Under the pieces are notes generated by a model. It did not search any database. It worked only from the letters and a program-made list of their open reading frames with translations, and was not told where the DNA came from. 64,000 bases of DNA, from assembly GCF_033568475.1 (NCBI RefSeq), contig NC_133123.1:22740622-22804621 (forward strand), given 5' to 3'. Origin of the DNA: Henckelia pumila (Eukaryota; Streptophyta; Magnoliopsida; Lamiales; Gesneriaceae). Every line of letters begins with the position of its first letter. The stretch's first letter is position 1. The translations under genes and the position numbers were made by a program. Shown here piece by piece: positions 33,780 to 46,650 of the stretch.

Positions 33780-34690
33780 TTCATACAATAGTGACAGCAG
33801 CCGCAACAACATGTACACGTAGAAGTCTGTCAGTGTCGAAAACTTGAAAACGACATGTTCTTCCATTCATGACCAACTCCGTTGATATGGTATTCAAAAG
33901 TATGTATCCAAAAAAATTTCATTTTCTGCGGCTCAATAAATCTTGATCGCAAGGTCATCTCATGAACGTACCCATGGAATAAAGATGTCGTGTTGAAATA
34001 GTTGTAGCTTTCCGATGATTATTAAATCACGATGAGATAAGGTTTTGAATAGCATCCAAAAAATCAATCATTGATAGCTCGCATGGAAGACAACAAATTT
34101 GCATTAATTGACTCTAATCCGTTTGTCGTCATAATAGTATAATGAGAACCAAGAAATTTTGCTCGAGTCATTTTTCTCGATCAGTGATGCCCTCGAGATA
34201 TTTTGTGATGCTTGGATAGCTATTTTTCATCTCTTTGTACAATCATCAAACTTAAACTGCACATAAGATTTAGCAGCTCACATAAACAACGCAATTCCAT
34301 CTATCTTGGGCTTCAGCCGTCACTTGATGTTTTGTCCAAGATGTCACATGCAATACCCAGGTCGTGCTAGCTTGTACACAGAGGTAATACCATTGATGAT
34401 TCCTTTATATGTATGTCAGAAAAAAAAAGCTTGTTCATTATCATCGGTATCAATTCATTTAACTTTTCAAAAAAATACCAAGTCTTAGATGCTTAACTTT
34501 ATGAATCAATTTTTTTCCAAGCAATAAGATACTGGTGGTGATTTTCATCTTTTGTTGTGGCTATTAGTAAAACACATTTATATTTTCCTGTCAAATATGT
34601 ATTATCAACCAATGCCACATTCCTTATATATTTAAATCTTGTGATACATGAACGGTATGTTTTGCGGCCCGGATGGAGTTGTAAAAAAAA
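33780..34690 (-). pseudogene. Mutator-like (MULE) transposase relic, catalytic part
   Basis: Minus-strand fragments read like plant MuDR transposases. Reading from 5' to 3': ALVDNTYLTGKYKCVLLIAT (first catalytic Asp, about 34610-34550); a block with KGIINGITSVYKLARPGYCM and HLGQNIK around 34410-34325; YLEGITDREKW; and MTTNGLESINALLSSM at about 34150-34080. Stops and frameshifts are frequent. The N-terminal part of the same protein appears beyond the LTR fragment (37530-37198). Confidence 0.65.
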
Positions 34691-34989
34691 TTTCTTTGTT
34701 GCTTTGGAAACTTTTTAACTTTCAATATGTTTGCCTAAATCATTTCTAAGCTTGTAGAAGTCTATCTCGGTCTTGAGTATAAATTACCAAAGTTACGAAT
34801 CAAATCATTCAATCCACTCACAAAATCACAAAGCTTCTCTAATAACTAGGGTGTCAACAATCAAAGCATTCGTGCAATTTTGTGAGAACTCAATATTAAA
34901 TATATCTAACATTGACATTTTTGACAAAAAAAATTATTTTCATCATAGGCCAACACAATTACACATCATTCCTTTAACTCAAACTAACA

Positions 34990-35525
34990 CATGAAAAATT
35001 TTCAAAATTTTTAAACACCCCCAAACTTAAATTGTGAATTATCCTCAATGTACGATAAACAAATGAAATAGCAGAGGAATGCACGTACCTGTGACAACGA
35101 CTATCAGTAGTCATCATCCTTTTCATCGTCATTTACAGCGCATTGGGGTATAGTAGGGGTAACACCACCAAAATTCATCTTCACACATCTTATAAAAAAA
35201 ATTGACAAGGGACAAAAATTTAAGAAGTAAATACATGAAAATAAAATAAACAAAATAAATAAATAGTAATAAAAACTTTTGGGTTGCCTCCCAACCAGCG
35301 CTTAGTTTATAGTTCTCAGCCTGACTGCGTCTGCACTTTTAAAACTTTAAGATCTGTGAATAAACTGCAGGCATAGATAAAACAAAATAAATTAATGCAA
35401 AAAAATTATGATAATAATAAATAGACAATAAAAAAATAATAATTCGAAATCAAAATCAAGATCACTTGGTAACAGTATTAGTGCACAATAAATTGAATCA
35501 ATCCCCGGCAAAGTCGCCAAAAACT
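34990..35525 (-). mobile_element. LTR-retrotransposon internal fragment with primer-binding site
   Basis: Immediately left of the LTR, minus-strand TTTTTGGCGACTTTGCCGGGGATTG (35525-35501 region) resembles the tRNA-Asp-type primer site of Athila/Tat-like Ty3 elements. The phrase GGGTTGCCTCCCAACCAGCG (35280) is common in such internal regions. No gag or pol frame is visible, and the other LTR is absent. Confidence 0.55.
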
Positions 35526-37197
35526 TGTTGCATAAATTTGTGCCCGCAAGTGCACGGTGTCGAGTTTTAATAGAGTGTGAGTAGAGTATCGTTCCTACGA
35601 GGATTGAAAATTTATATTCACACTAAATACTATAATTAAAATAATCTCAACTTTGTTTAGAAAATCAAAGTTTAAAATTCAATAAACTAGATAAAATAAA
35701 AAATCTAGAATTTCAAGGATGGCTTTGGGTACACGCTATGAGACGAGTTCTAGATACAAGATATCACTCGATTTCATTCATGCAAACCATATCAATTGAT
35801 TATATTATCTATTTCAATTTATAGGTCAAGAACCCTTAATTGTTATTTACCGCTTCTCTCGAGTGCCGAGTAAATGTTATTATTTTAATGATAATTTCGA
35901 TATCCATATCAGAAATCAAACAACAAAATAATTTAATCAAGTTCTATGGTTCTCTTTCAGTGATCTCAAAGGAATTTGTAAGCCTCCCGAACTCTACAAA
36001 ATCCTAGGTTGTGTTGTCCTATAATCCTATTCAAAATCTCCTCTCCCGAGTGTCAGATTTCAAATAAATATAACAATTCAATTATTGATCAAGTAATTGA
36101 AAGACAGTAAAAACAGAAATACACAAATAAATTGTTAAGAATAAATAATAGTTAAAACATGAAACTTCAATCAAGATCCGTCAATCTCTAGAAACAACCA
36201 ATAATTTTATAATGAAATAATTAAACACATAGACATATTCAAAATCTCATAATAAATCAAGGCAGATAATAAAAATCACAGATTAGAGTTGATTCTCCGT
36301 CCCCAGATGAATGTCTTTTGTCTTGTGATTCGATTATCCCTTGTCGTTCGCTCCCACGTCTCAAATCCGTGTCCCAAGCCTACTTGAATGTGTAGTTGTT
36401 TGTGGTTCTGTTGTTTGGGTGCCGCTTCTTCTCCTTTCAATTCTTTCCAAAGTGTGCGGCTGATTTGTGCGTTTCTCTGTGCGTCTCCCCCAATTTCATC
36501 TTCAAGATCTCTTTTATATGTGGATGAAAATCCCATAAATCAAGCCCACAATTCATGTCTTCACAAATTTCCAAACTCTTTTATTTTTCCATGTTTATCA
36601 GTTCACGCAGAAGCGTGAGATTCTCGCATAAACGCTTACTTTGTTCTTCTTGGTTGCGCAGAAGCGTGACTTGATGCGCATAAGCGCATGGCTTCTTTTC
36701 TTCCTCTCCCGCAGAAGCCCAACATGTTGCGCAGAAACTTGTCTCAATTTTCCTCACTTTCTGCCAAAGAAGCGCAAAAGTTTTCTTCTTGCACAGAAGC
36801 TTATAATTCATGCAGAAGCTTATAATTCCCGTAGAGGCGCAACACTTCCCGCAACTAGCTCTTGTTTCTCGCGTAGATGATTTATGCAGCGCGCGAAAAT
36901 TTTCAAAAAATCATATCTCACAATCTAAGCGTCGGATTGAGCTGAAATTTTGACAGCAGCTTTAAACATTCTAATATTTATTATGAACGGTGGAGATTGG
37001 AATTGGATGTCTAAAAAATTCTCAGTAATTTTTTGAAGTTGCTACTCCATAATTCATCATTCCCCTTCTTCTTGTTTTTTTTCTTGTAATTCTTGCATCT
37101 CACAAAAATAACAACAAATGCGCATAATATCCACTCGATACATCACAAAATCCAAGTCAAAACATATATAAATTAAGTGCATAAATTGCACTTATCA
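35526..37197 (-). mobile_element. Long terminal repeat, 1.67 kb, minus orientation
   Basis: Bounded by TGTTGCATAAATTTG at the left and TTGCACTTATCA at the right (TG...CA on both strands), with the primer site directly adjacent at the left. The right half (about 36600-36900) contains many short phrases of the type 'GCGCAGAAGCG'. Positions 35526-36100 are homologous to window positions 1-640 on the other strand. It interrupts the MULE relic. Confidence 0.75.
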
Positions 37198-37530
37198 GTA
37201 TGCCAGAAACGCATATTTGAATTAAGATTTTTGTTAACTTCAAATGCATTTTTGACCCTGTATTCACTTGTTCAATCACGTGTGGATAGTAACTTGAAAC
37301 TTTTGACAAGATATCCCCTCAGTTGATTTGTAGCAACCTGCTTCCTTTCCATGTTTTAAAGTAACTAACATTAATGCCCTTATTTTTCGTCATTGTTTGT
37401 ATTGATTTCAAAGCAGGTATTTTTTGTTATCTTCTAAAATTTTCTACCAACATATCTGCAGCTACTATAGTTGCACTTGCTTGTTGTCAGATAATTACTG
37501 TGCTTATTTCAATAAGTTCAAACCGTAATC
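37198..37530 (-). pseudogene. MULE transposase relic, N-terminal part
   Basis: The minus strand reads as the region before the catalytic core of MuDR-type transposases: SATIVAADMLVENF, KSIQTMTKNKGINVSYFKTW, then SSYYPHVIEQVNTGSKMHLKL. One stop and frame changes are present. It lies on the far side of the LTR from the catalytic part, so the LTR element inserted into the transposon. Confidence 0.55.
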
Positions 37531-38350
37531 TTTGACGATTTTTTTTTGCCTAGACTCAAACTCCAACTGCAACTAACATCTGCACATTTTATTGAGTACA
37601 AACTTCTTGTAGATTTTACAAACTCACATCTCAAATTAAACTTTCATCGCAATATTATACAATTCTCTTTGAACATGTTTTTGTTGTCAAACTCTTTATC
37701 AAGTGAATTAACTAAGTGGTGGTAAGATATTGAATGTTGGAGATTTATTTTCATGTTTTTTTATTCATTTTCGAAAATGATATGGTTGAGTTCTTTAGGA
37801 GATTTGGTGTCATATAATGGAGAAAGATCGGGAGTTTTCTAATGGTATGCGGTGCAATATCAAAATAATGGTATTGTGAATTCGAAGAAGACCAATAATT
37901 CATCGTCGCTTTCAAAATTATCAAGAAAATCTTCTTACTCTTTAGGTTTCTCCCATCCATGTTCAGAGCTTCCATATAAACTATCAGTTTTGCATTCCTA
38001 GAAGATTTCACACAAATATGTTAAACATAGGTTAATATTTGGTCTTTGTTTAGTATTTTGGCTTTTAAATTATTTATAATATTGATAAGTTTTGGTTGTT
38101 TTGTTATTTTTCAACCTACTAAACCTCCAAAATTGTTGTTTACATGGAGAGAGATTGTGTATATTTGGAATATGATTCAATTAGCCTTTTATTGGTGGAT
38201 GTTTTTCATTTGGAAGACATTGTCTTTCAATTTTTTATGGAACTTTGATGTACTCAAATAAATTTCATTAATAAATTGATGTTGTACCGTAAATTTTATT
38301 AAATCTTTGCCAAAAAACTATGTCTCTAATTATAAGAAGAAATATTTTCT

Positions 38351-38515
38351 TCATAAATGTTCAATTGGGGTGATAATCAACTAACAAATTTATTGAATTC
38401 TATGTTTCAATATTGATTGTGATATCGATAGCAATTGAACATTTAATATGTATAATCGACTAACAAATATTGATTACAATATTTAAATATTTAACCCCAA
38501 TTGAACATTTATGAA
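38351..38515. mobile_element. Foldback element with 22-bp perfect inverted repeat
   Basis: TTCATAAATGTTCAATTGGGG(T) at 38351-38372 is exactly repeated in inverted form at 38494-38515. The interior shows two copies of ACTAACAAAT. It is a small AT-rich MITE-like structure. Between 37531 and 38350 I see no gene. Confidence 0.6.
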
Positions 38516-39161
38516 TAATCTAATCAAATACTTTGCGGAACGTAGGTGACAAAATGAGACTTCAAACCACAAACTGCTATTTTCCACCTCTTCAGTACAA
38601 ATTCATTCAACGATTTTGGTTATTTGCACTCCACCATACATAAAATAAAAGCATTATGTTACACACGCAACACGTGTACGACGGTTGCTGCTAGTATTAT
38701 ATTAAGCACGTTGGAAAGGAAAAATCAATATTAATTTTAAAAAACTTATACATACAAAACTCTATCAGAAGAGATTCGAGACCCCTAACTTAAAAAAAAT
38801 AAAATAAAAATTGTTTAGAATATTTAAAAATAATTAGCAAAATTTTTTATTGACTTTAGAGATCATTGGTCCTAGGTTGCATGCAAGATTCCAGCAGTGG
38901 ACACGTGTCATGAAATGATTTGCTGAAAACAGAAGCAAAAAAACCTATTTTCGTTTCTCAAGATCTCGCGCCTTTAATTAACAAACCAAAATCCAACAAA
39001 CTCAGAGGATTCTGGGTTCCTTTCAATACAAGATCACATCAAATCCAATCCCCTTTGCCCCAAAGCTATATCATTATCGGAAAGAGATAAAATGAATTTT
39101 ATGAAGTTGGGTTTTTTGGATTTTAATTGAAGAATTCATTTTTATTTTTTCTTGCTCGGCA
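38516..39161 (+). promoter_or_regulatory. Upstream region of the KEA-type antiporter gene
   Basis: A possible Helitron 3' end (CTAG at 38691-38694) lies in the distal part. The 5' untranslated region is probably within 38980-39161. No reliable TATA box was chosen. No other gene is visible. Confidence 0.4.
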
Positions 39162-42100
39162 ATGGGGATGGTGAAGGGTTATGGGGTTTTGGGTTTGATT
39201 CTCGTGATTGTTGTTTTTGTCTCGAGTTTTAGTGTTTCGGCGACATCGGAGAAGGAAATTAGGGAAAGGTTTTACGGGGACTTGGTAAATTCGACGGCTA
39301 CTGATAATGGGGACGGGAGTATTGCGAAGATGTTTGATCGTGTCTTGGAGAAAGAGTTTTCCGAGAATGATCAGCCCGGAGGTTAGTTTGTTTTTCCTAC
39401 TTTGATTTCGGTTGAAGTTTTGCTTTTGGGAAATAAATGGTCAAATTAGGTTTTTGAGATTATACGGAGGAATTTTATATGTTTTTTTTTCGACACACTG
39501 TTTATGAAGCAGTTTCTTCAAGTGGTAAAGCTTAGTCTTTTGTTACTGCTTTCATTTTCTTGTTCATTTTCAAGGTTCTGGCGAAAGCAGCTTCAATAGC
39601 AGTGTAGCTGATCAACAGGTCTGTTTATTTCCTCTTTTGATATTCTTTTTTAAATGCTTTGAAGTGGGCATTTTAGGATATATATATATATTTATAATTA
39701 TGACTTATAGCTTCATAGATTCTCTTATCTGCTTCATCATAAAGAGTTAAAAGTTTATTTATCCGTCTGGTTTGTGTTTTCGTGCATCATTTCGAATACT
39801 TGTGATACTTTCTCTTAATACTTTGGATTACTATCGGCAAAAGAATTGAAGGCAATGATAGTGTGATATTTTGTGAGAGAAAGTTGGTTTGTTGGTCATT
39901 CCATTATTTTTCAATCTCTTAAATAGCTGGTGATTGTTTGGACAGCATGTGCTTTGATTAGCCTTCTTTCGGGATTGGTGGTTATGAACTAACTGTATTC
40001 TTGTTCATCTTTCAGGCCATCTTTGCACTATTCTGTTTGTACTGATCACTGTTTATACTTTTTGCTAACATTAGATTCTATCATGACTGCCCAGGCTGAA
40101 TTGGAGACTGTTGCCAAAATCACTCATGAGAAGATAAAGAAGAACGAAACTAAAGAGGCTAAGTAAATTTGCTTCTCGAATTGAATAATATAGTTTGTTG
40201 TCATGCAAGAAAATAATGCCAGTATTTTGAACCTGTTTTACCCTCATGCTCCAGTGGGACCAAAGCTTTCCAGCTTCAAGATGTTTTCTCACTTGAGAAT
40301 GAAGATTCTGATGACATGACAACTCTGATTGATAAAAAGGTGAAATTATTTTCATGGGGCAACGTTGTTGAGACAGGAATTCTGCAGCCAATTTTCAGTG
40401 TTGTTATTGATGAATGAATCCTTCCGCATTCACTATGCTTAATTGCAGGATAATGTGTTCGTGATGTCGAATAAGAAGTCAAAATATCCTGTGCTTCAAG
40501 TAGATTTTAGGTAAATATACTTGAGCAACTTATGCAAGAGAGAGAGTGTCTGTTAACATACAACCATACATTGTTTGTGTGCTCTGCCCTCCCCACCCAC
40601 AAACACATATTGGTGGAGTTGGGGAGTTTTGAATTTTGTAAATACTGCTGTTCAAACTTTGCACAGTACAGATTAAATCATATACAATGTTGAAATCAGG
40701 CTGATTTCAGACTTGGTAGTTGTGATCGTCTCTGCCGCCATTGGTGGAATAATCTTTTCATGTTTGGGACAACCGGTTGGTGCTTTTGCTTGTTTTAAAT
40801 ACTGTTTTAGTCCATTTATTATTTATTTCCCGTGCTCTCTGGATCATTCATTTTGCCTTTGGAAACTTTTCCCTACAGTAAATTTCGTGTTTTGAAGAAT
40901 AACGAATATTCTCATTGGTTTGGATAATAGGTTATTGTTGGTTATCTACTTGCGGGATCAATAATTGGACCTGGTGGTTTAAAATTCATCAGCGAGATGG
41001 TACAGGTGTGTTATTATATAATGTTTCTTTATCGCTAAAATAATTCGAATTTTCCAAAAAGAGTGTATTATATTTTGCAACCTTTCTGCTGTTTGGATGT
41101 TGGAAATCTTTAGCAGAAAGTGAACTTTATCGTTTCACTCTGACAATTTCATTCCTTCCTGCTGAACCCTTCGGATAAGTTTAGATTTTCTACTCAGGTA
41201 CTGAACAAGATGCCTACCTTTATACATTTTGTCTCAAAACTTGATACTTCTAAGTTTTCGGTTTTTAAAGGAAGAAGGAGATAAAACTCAGTTGATATTC
41301 TGTCAAATGTATTGCTTGTATTAGATTGGCAAGAGGGTTGGTTGCCAAGTGATTTTCTGAAGATGACTTTATCTCTCTTCTTTGTGGTCTAATATAACTC
41401 AATTGTCTCTTTCTACAAATAATTGTTTGCTAAGTTGTCGTCAAATAGTACAGAGTAACCTTTTCTCAGTCTGAAATCATTTTTAATCAGTTATTGTGTT
41501 CTTCATTCCTTCTCAATTAATATATGCTTTATCATGCATTCTTTGAGTTGTCTCTGTTTTGTTTCTGAGTGGTTTTCCTACCATAATTTATAATAGCAAA
41601 TTCCTTCTTTTCCTTTCTTTCTTTCTTCTTTCTTTCTTTGTTTTTTTTTTTTGGCACTGAGTTAGGGTCAATTTCACACAAACTACTTTTTCCTATATCT
41701 CAATTAGGGTCAATTTCACACAAACTACTTTTTCCTATATCTCAATTACCCCCAATTTGTTTTCCATCCATATTTCAGTGTGAGACTGTGGCTCAGTTTG
41801 GGGTTGTCTTTCTCTTGTTTGCTTTAGGGCTGGAGTTCTCTTTATCAAAGGTGCAATTCTTTCGTTATGCCATCATTAATGGCATATTTGTCTATCTATA
41901 TTCTAGAGTCCTAGACTGTCCTAATATATATATATAACTGACGCAGCTTAAAGTTGTGGGACCTGTCGCTGTCCTTGGTGGATTTCTTCAGATTGTCATT
42001 CTTATGTTTTTATGCAGTATAACTGCGGTGGTAAAAATCTGATATCCTACATCTTGTATATCATTTGGACACTTGCTTTGGCATTTTATGCTGATGACAC

Positions 42101-45100
42101 ATGATTTGATGGTCGCAGTTATGTGGAGCAAAATTGTCAGATGGTGTTTTTGTAGGCTGTTTTCTCTCAATGTCATCTACTGCTGTGGTATTTATCTAAT
42201 GTTTTTATTTTTACAAATAATCAACCATGAGCCTTTGTTTGTGTAACGAAGGATGTAATCACGCAACAATTAATTTTTCTGTCATAATTCCTCGCAGGTA
42301 GTCAAGTTTCTGGTTGAGAGGAACAGTAACAGTGCCCTTCATGGTCAAGTGACAATTGGAACTCTTATTTTTCAGGTTGATTTGAATCTTCCGATATAGT
42401 TGGCTAAGTTATTATTTGTATGACCATTGTGTGAATATCATTATTTTCTTTTCAAATAATATTCCAGGACTGTGCTGTGGGTTTGTTATTTGCTTTGCTC
42501 CCTGTTCTAGGCGGCAGCAGTGGCATTTTGCATGGGATGGTCTCAATGGGAAAAGTGTAAGTTCATCTTAGAGCATTTGTTACTACTTTTTGTCTGCCAC
42601 ACCATTACTTTCTTGTTCACTTGTTTTGTATTAATTTCAGGCTACTCACTCTGTCCATATATCTTGCTCTGGCTTCTGTGTTGACTTGGATTTTTGTTCC
42701 TCGGTTTTTGAAGTTGATGACACAGTTATCGTCCCAAGTTAGTCCATCATGCATTTTTTTACAATTCTTGACAAATTTTTTTGTGTGTTTGATTTCGGAG
42801 AAAACATGATCTGATTCTAGAAGTTTAATCTGTTGTGTAAGAAATTTTGAAATTTTCACAAACAATCAACAATAATGAGTGATGCTCAAGTTTAATTGCT
42901 GTAGATAGTGGAGAAAATGATGCTCTGATGTCTTATGCTTTAATCCATTACCATGGTAATCCTCTGAATAGTTATCAACTATTGGTGCAAATACTCTACT
43001 AAAAGAGATACTAACCTCAAGTAGGGTCAATCATGTGCTAGTTAAAGTTGTTTTCAAATTTTGTGGCTGTAAGAAAAGAAAAAAGACCATAAGATTATTT
43101 TTGCTCTCATTTTTCGTGCGCTCTGGGGTTCTAAGATACCATTTGACTGTTGGAATCGCCCGAATCTTACTTGTGATGTTTCATGTTTGTTTATGTGATT
43201 ATTAGACAAATGAACTCTATCAGCTGGCTGCTGTGGCTTTCTGCTTGATGTCAGCTTGGGTAAGGACGGCGTAATCCAGACTTTTTGTGTACTTTTTTTT
43301 TTTGCTATTTTTCCTGTTTAATATGGTTAACCCAGTAAACAGTTTTTTTTTTAAATTCGCATTTATGGTGAGTAAGGTGAAAAGTTATGTCTAGAAAATT
43401 AGAAATTCCTGATGATCAGATTGTCATGGGGTAGATGCGTGACTTTCATGACATTTCAGTAAATCGTGTCATTGAGAAATAAAAATCTCATGATGTGTTT
43501 TTCAGTGCAGTGATAAGCTGGGCCTCAGTCTTGAGCTGGGTTCCTTTGTGGCTGGGGTCATGATATCTACCACGGAATTTGCACAGCATACCTTGGACCA
43601 GGTATTTTCCGACAATTTTTTTCTTATTCATGCACCCATTTTATTGAGGAATGAACCATTTACTAATCTAGTTTTCAGTCATTCTCAATGAATAATTTGA
43701 TAATTCTTAAGAGTGCATGCCTTTTTTGTAGGTCGAACCGATTCGTAACCTCTTTGCTGCTCTCTTTCTTTCAAGCATTGGAATGCTCATACACGTGCAG
43801 TTCCTCTGGACACATGTGGATATATTGCTTGCGTCTGTTCTTCTGGTGGTGGTTGTTAAGACGACGGTAGCCACAGTGATTACCAAGGCATTTGGCTACA
43901 GTATTAGGACATCATTTATCGTAAGTCTGACCTTTCATACTTTTCTCAATCGAGGATCTATGACTTATGGTTGCCATGTAATTTGTAGGTTGGTGCGCTA
44001 TTGGCACAAATTGGGGAATTTGCATTTGTTCTCCTTAGCCGTGCATCAAACTTACATCTTGTTGAGGTGATATCTCGCTATTTTCAGTCAGATATGGTCC
44101 CGATGACACGTGATTGTTCTGTTGCACCTTTGTCAAGCATGATTCAATGTGATGGTGTTTTGAATTTGAGCATTTCAAAGTGTTGCGACTTGCAAGTTTT
44201 AATTTAGGTTGCATTTAGAATAATAGATTTCAAATATATTCAAATGTATTTTTGTTGTTTAGATAGTTAAAGTCAAAAACTTCAAGTCCACTCCCGCACA
44301 TGTTTATATTGTATTTTATTTCAAGTTCATCATGATGAATTTCAAGCTTATCCAATAATGATGTCATTTGAAATTCATTTTACTTTGTATAGTGTAAATA
44401 AGTAAGATGTGAATTTAAGATTTGATCTATTGTTTCATTGTAACAATAAAACTATAATCGAATCCATGGATTTGAAATCCATCTCTCCCCAAGTGCATCC
44501 TTAACGAAATTTTACTCAGATTTGCTGTGTAACACTTTGTGAACATTTTCAGTTTGGCCTTCAAAGTTTAACATGCAAGGCATAAGCAGCATTGGTTTTA
44601 TCATGATGTGCATTTGTTGAATTATGATTAGATTCACATTTTTCGAAGTAAATGAAAGTGCATTCATTTGCTATCTAAGGAACATGCGACTTGGGAGTCA
44701 AAATCTTGTTGGCGATGCTAATATATTTATACCTTGAATGATGGTTTTCTTCGTTCCATTCTGAGTTTGGATTCTTTTCAAAACTATGCAGGGTAAGGTT
44801 TATCTTCTTCTTCTTGGAACAACAGCCCTCAGCCTCGTAAGTTTTTTAAATGTTCAAATTTTCTCCGAGAATCCCCATGACTGCCTGCTCACAAGCCTTC
44901 ACCTAATTCACTACAGGTCACAACGCCCATCTTATTCAAATTGATACCTGCTTTAATGCACCTAGGCGTACTTATGCACTGGTTTCCTTCCGAGACCTTG
45001 TCTAACGAGGTGATCATATAATCTTTCTGGTCCGTTATTTCAGAGACGCCGGCAATTATTCGAATGAACAAAATCTACGGGGCATAAGATCCGAACTGCC

Positions 45101-45225
45101 AACGAGTCTAAATGTCTAGGCTAGAATCTCTGGTTTATTTCTCATATTTGACTTTACACAATCAACTAATATAAGACTGAACTCATTTTCTGCAGGAGAA
45201 AGTCTCAATTATTCGAAGCGCCTGA
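39162..45225 (+). CDS. KEA: K+ efflux antiporter, KEA4/5/6 subgroup (CPA2 family)
   Basis: Cation/proton antiporter; Arabidopsis KEA4-6 act in Golgi, trans-Golgi and prevacuolar membranes to set luminal K+ and pH. Exons: 39162-39381, 39575-39618, 40095-40162, 40255-40339, 40449-40510, 40700-40775, 40931-41005, 41779-41850, 41947-42030, 42119-42187, 42298-42375, 42478-42556, 42641-42737, 43206-43259, 43506-43601, 43732-43920, 43989-44066, 44792-44836, 44917-45009, 45196-45225. The first exon gives a signal peptide (GLILVIVVFVSSFSVSAT) and the group's soluble leader (FDRVLEKEFSENDQPGG). Then come the membrane segments with AGSIIGPGGLKFISEM, FGVVFLLFALGLEFSL, SMSSTAVVVKFLVERN, GTLIFQDCAVGLLFALLP and LAQIGEFAFVLLSRASNL. 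No regulatory TrkA-N domain follows, as expected for KEA4-6. The gene looks intact. Subtype within the trio is not decided. Confidence 0.92.
41662..41748. repeat. 42-bp exact tandem duplication in a KEA intron
   Basis: Two copies, starting at 41662 and 41704, of a unit beginning TTAGGGTCAATTTCACACAA. It lies 30 bp before the acceptor of exon 8, next to a CTTT-rich tract. Confidence 0.9.
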
Positions 45226-46029
45226 AATCTTTGTAATTACATGATTTCTTTATGGTCTGTCTAGCTCCCTTTAGCATTAGAAGTGGATCATATAGACAGT
45301 TTTGTTATGGAAGAGCAGCAGCAAGCAGCAAGCAGCAAGCAGCAAGCAGCAAGATCGACGGTTCAGGCATACATCGAAGCGTGTCTAGCGTGGGGGAGAC
45401 TTGGCTTAGATTTTTTTGTGTACATATACACCCTTGGTAATATTGATACAAACATTTGACCCCAGTTGAATACTCGAAGCAAGTTGTATTTCGGATCTTT
45501 GTACTTTGTCACAGATTTCCTCATTATATTTTGCCATTAGTCAGTCAACTACTACACGACCACCATGCTGCTTGGGTTTGTGTTCAGTAATTTGTCCATG
45601 AAAATTATTAAATCCTTTCTTTTCTTTATTTAACCGAAATCACAGAGTGAGCAAAAGGTTCTCGGTGTAGTTGCTACAGTTGGTCTCGAACTCGAAATCT
45701 GATGGAAACTTTGATTTCACATGGGACGATTGTTTTTCTTGTAATGGAAAGGGTCCAAAACAAAGGATGCCATATTGTTGAAAGAATGTCTGCCACATTT
45801 ATGTGTCTTAAAAACATATACAGGGCTATGTAGAATAGATTGTATGATATGACGGCTATCACGGGTCCTATGATGCCTTAATAAATTCCCCCTCTTTAAT
45901 TTCTTATCGACAAAAAGAAGCCCATTTTGTCCCAACATTTATTGCAAATCAACCAACGATTTTAAAGTTGTAATAGTTGCTAGCTAATAGTGTACCTAAA
46001 ATCCAATCAAGTCAATTAAAGTTATAATA
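45226..46029 (+). other. KEA 3' flank with a heptamer repeat
   Basis: Positions 45316-45354 hold about five units of CAGCAAG in the likely 3' untranslated region. The rest to 46029 shows no gene. Confidence 0.6.
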
Positions 46030-46650
46030 CTACCTCGGTCCGGAATGTGAAAACCACTCTTTTTTTTTTTCATTCGTCTCAAATATTTAGATATTGTTTA
46101 CAAATACTTAAAAAATATTATTATAAACTTTTCTTTTCAAGTTTTAAAATTTCGTAAGGTGCATAATCAATTTTTTTAAAGTGTTTGAAAACATTTCCTT
46201 GGTCTAGTTTACATATTTAGTATTAATGGTTCTATTTTTTTTTTTTACCAATCTATTCTCATCGTTAAATGTGCTAACTACTTTCAATTATGTTTTCTTA
46301 TTAAATCATTCATTAAATAAGAGTAAAATTAAAAATTTCTTCATAAAATTTACTTTTTCAATAATCTTTTTAATACCTGTAAAAACAATACAAACGTAAA
46401 TATTTAAGGCGCTGGAGTAATGGTTAGCTAATAGTGTACCTAAATCCATCGAGTCAAATAGTCTTTCTTTCTCAAACATATAAGCTTGTTTTTTTTTTCC
46501 CAAACTCATCCATTTTTAATTTGTTCAAAAAATAGTTTTATATTTTCAATGACCTGATTAATATGGATATATTAGTAAATCCAAGAAAAAATACAACTGA
46601 ATGTATAAAATTGCAAAATAAATAAATTTATATGATTGGGACGGATGTAG
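46030..46650. mobile_element. Stowaway-like MITE
   Basis: The left end CTACCTCGGTCC follows TA. The right end GGGACGGATGTAG is its imperfect inverted repeat, close to the CTCCCTCCGTCCC end of Stowaway/mariner MITEs. At 621 bp it is long for the group and may hold a nested insertion. The phrase GCTAATAGTGTACCTAAA occurs inside it and also just outside, at 45983. Confidence 0.5.
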
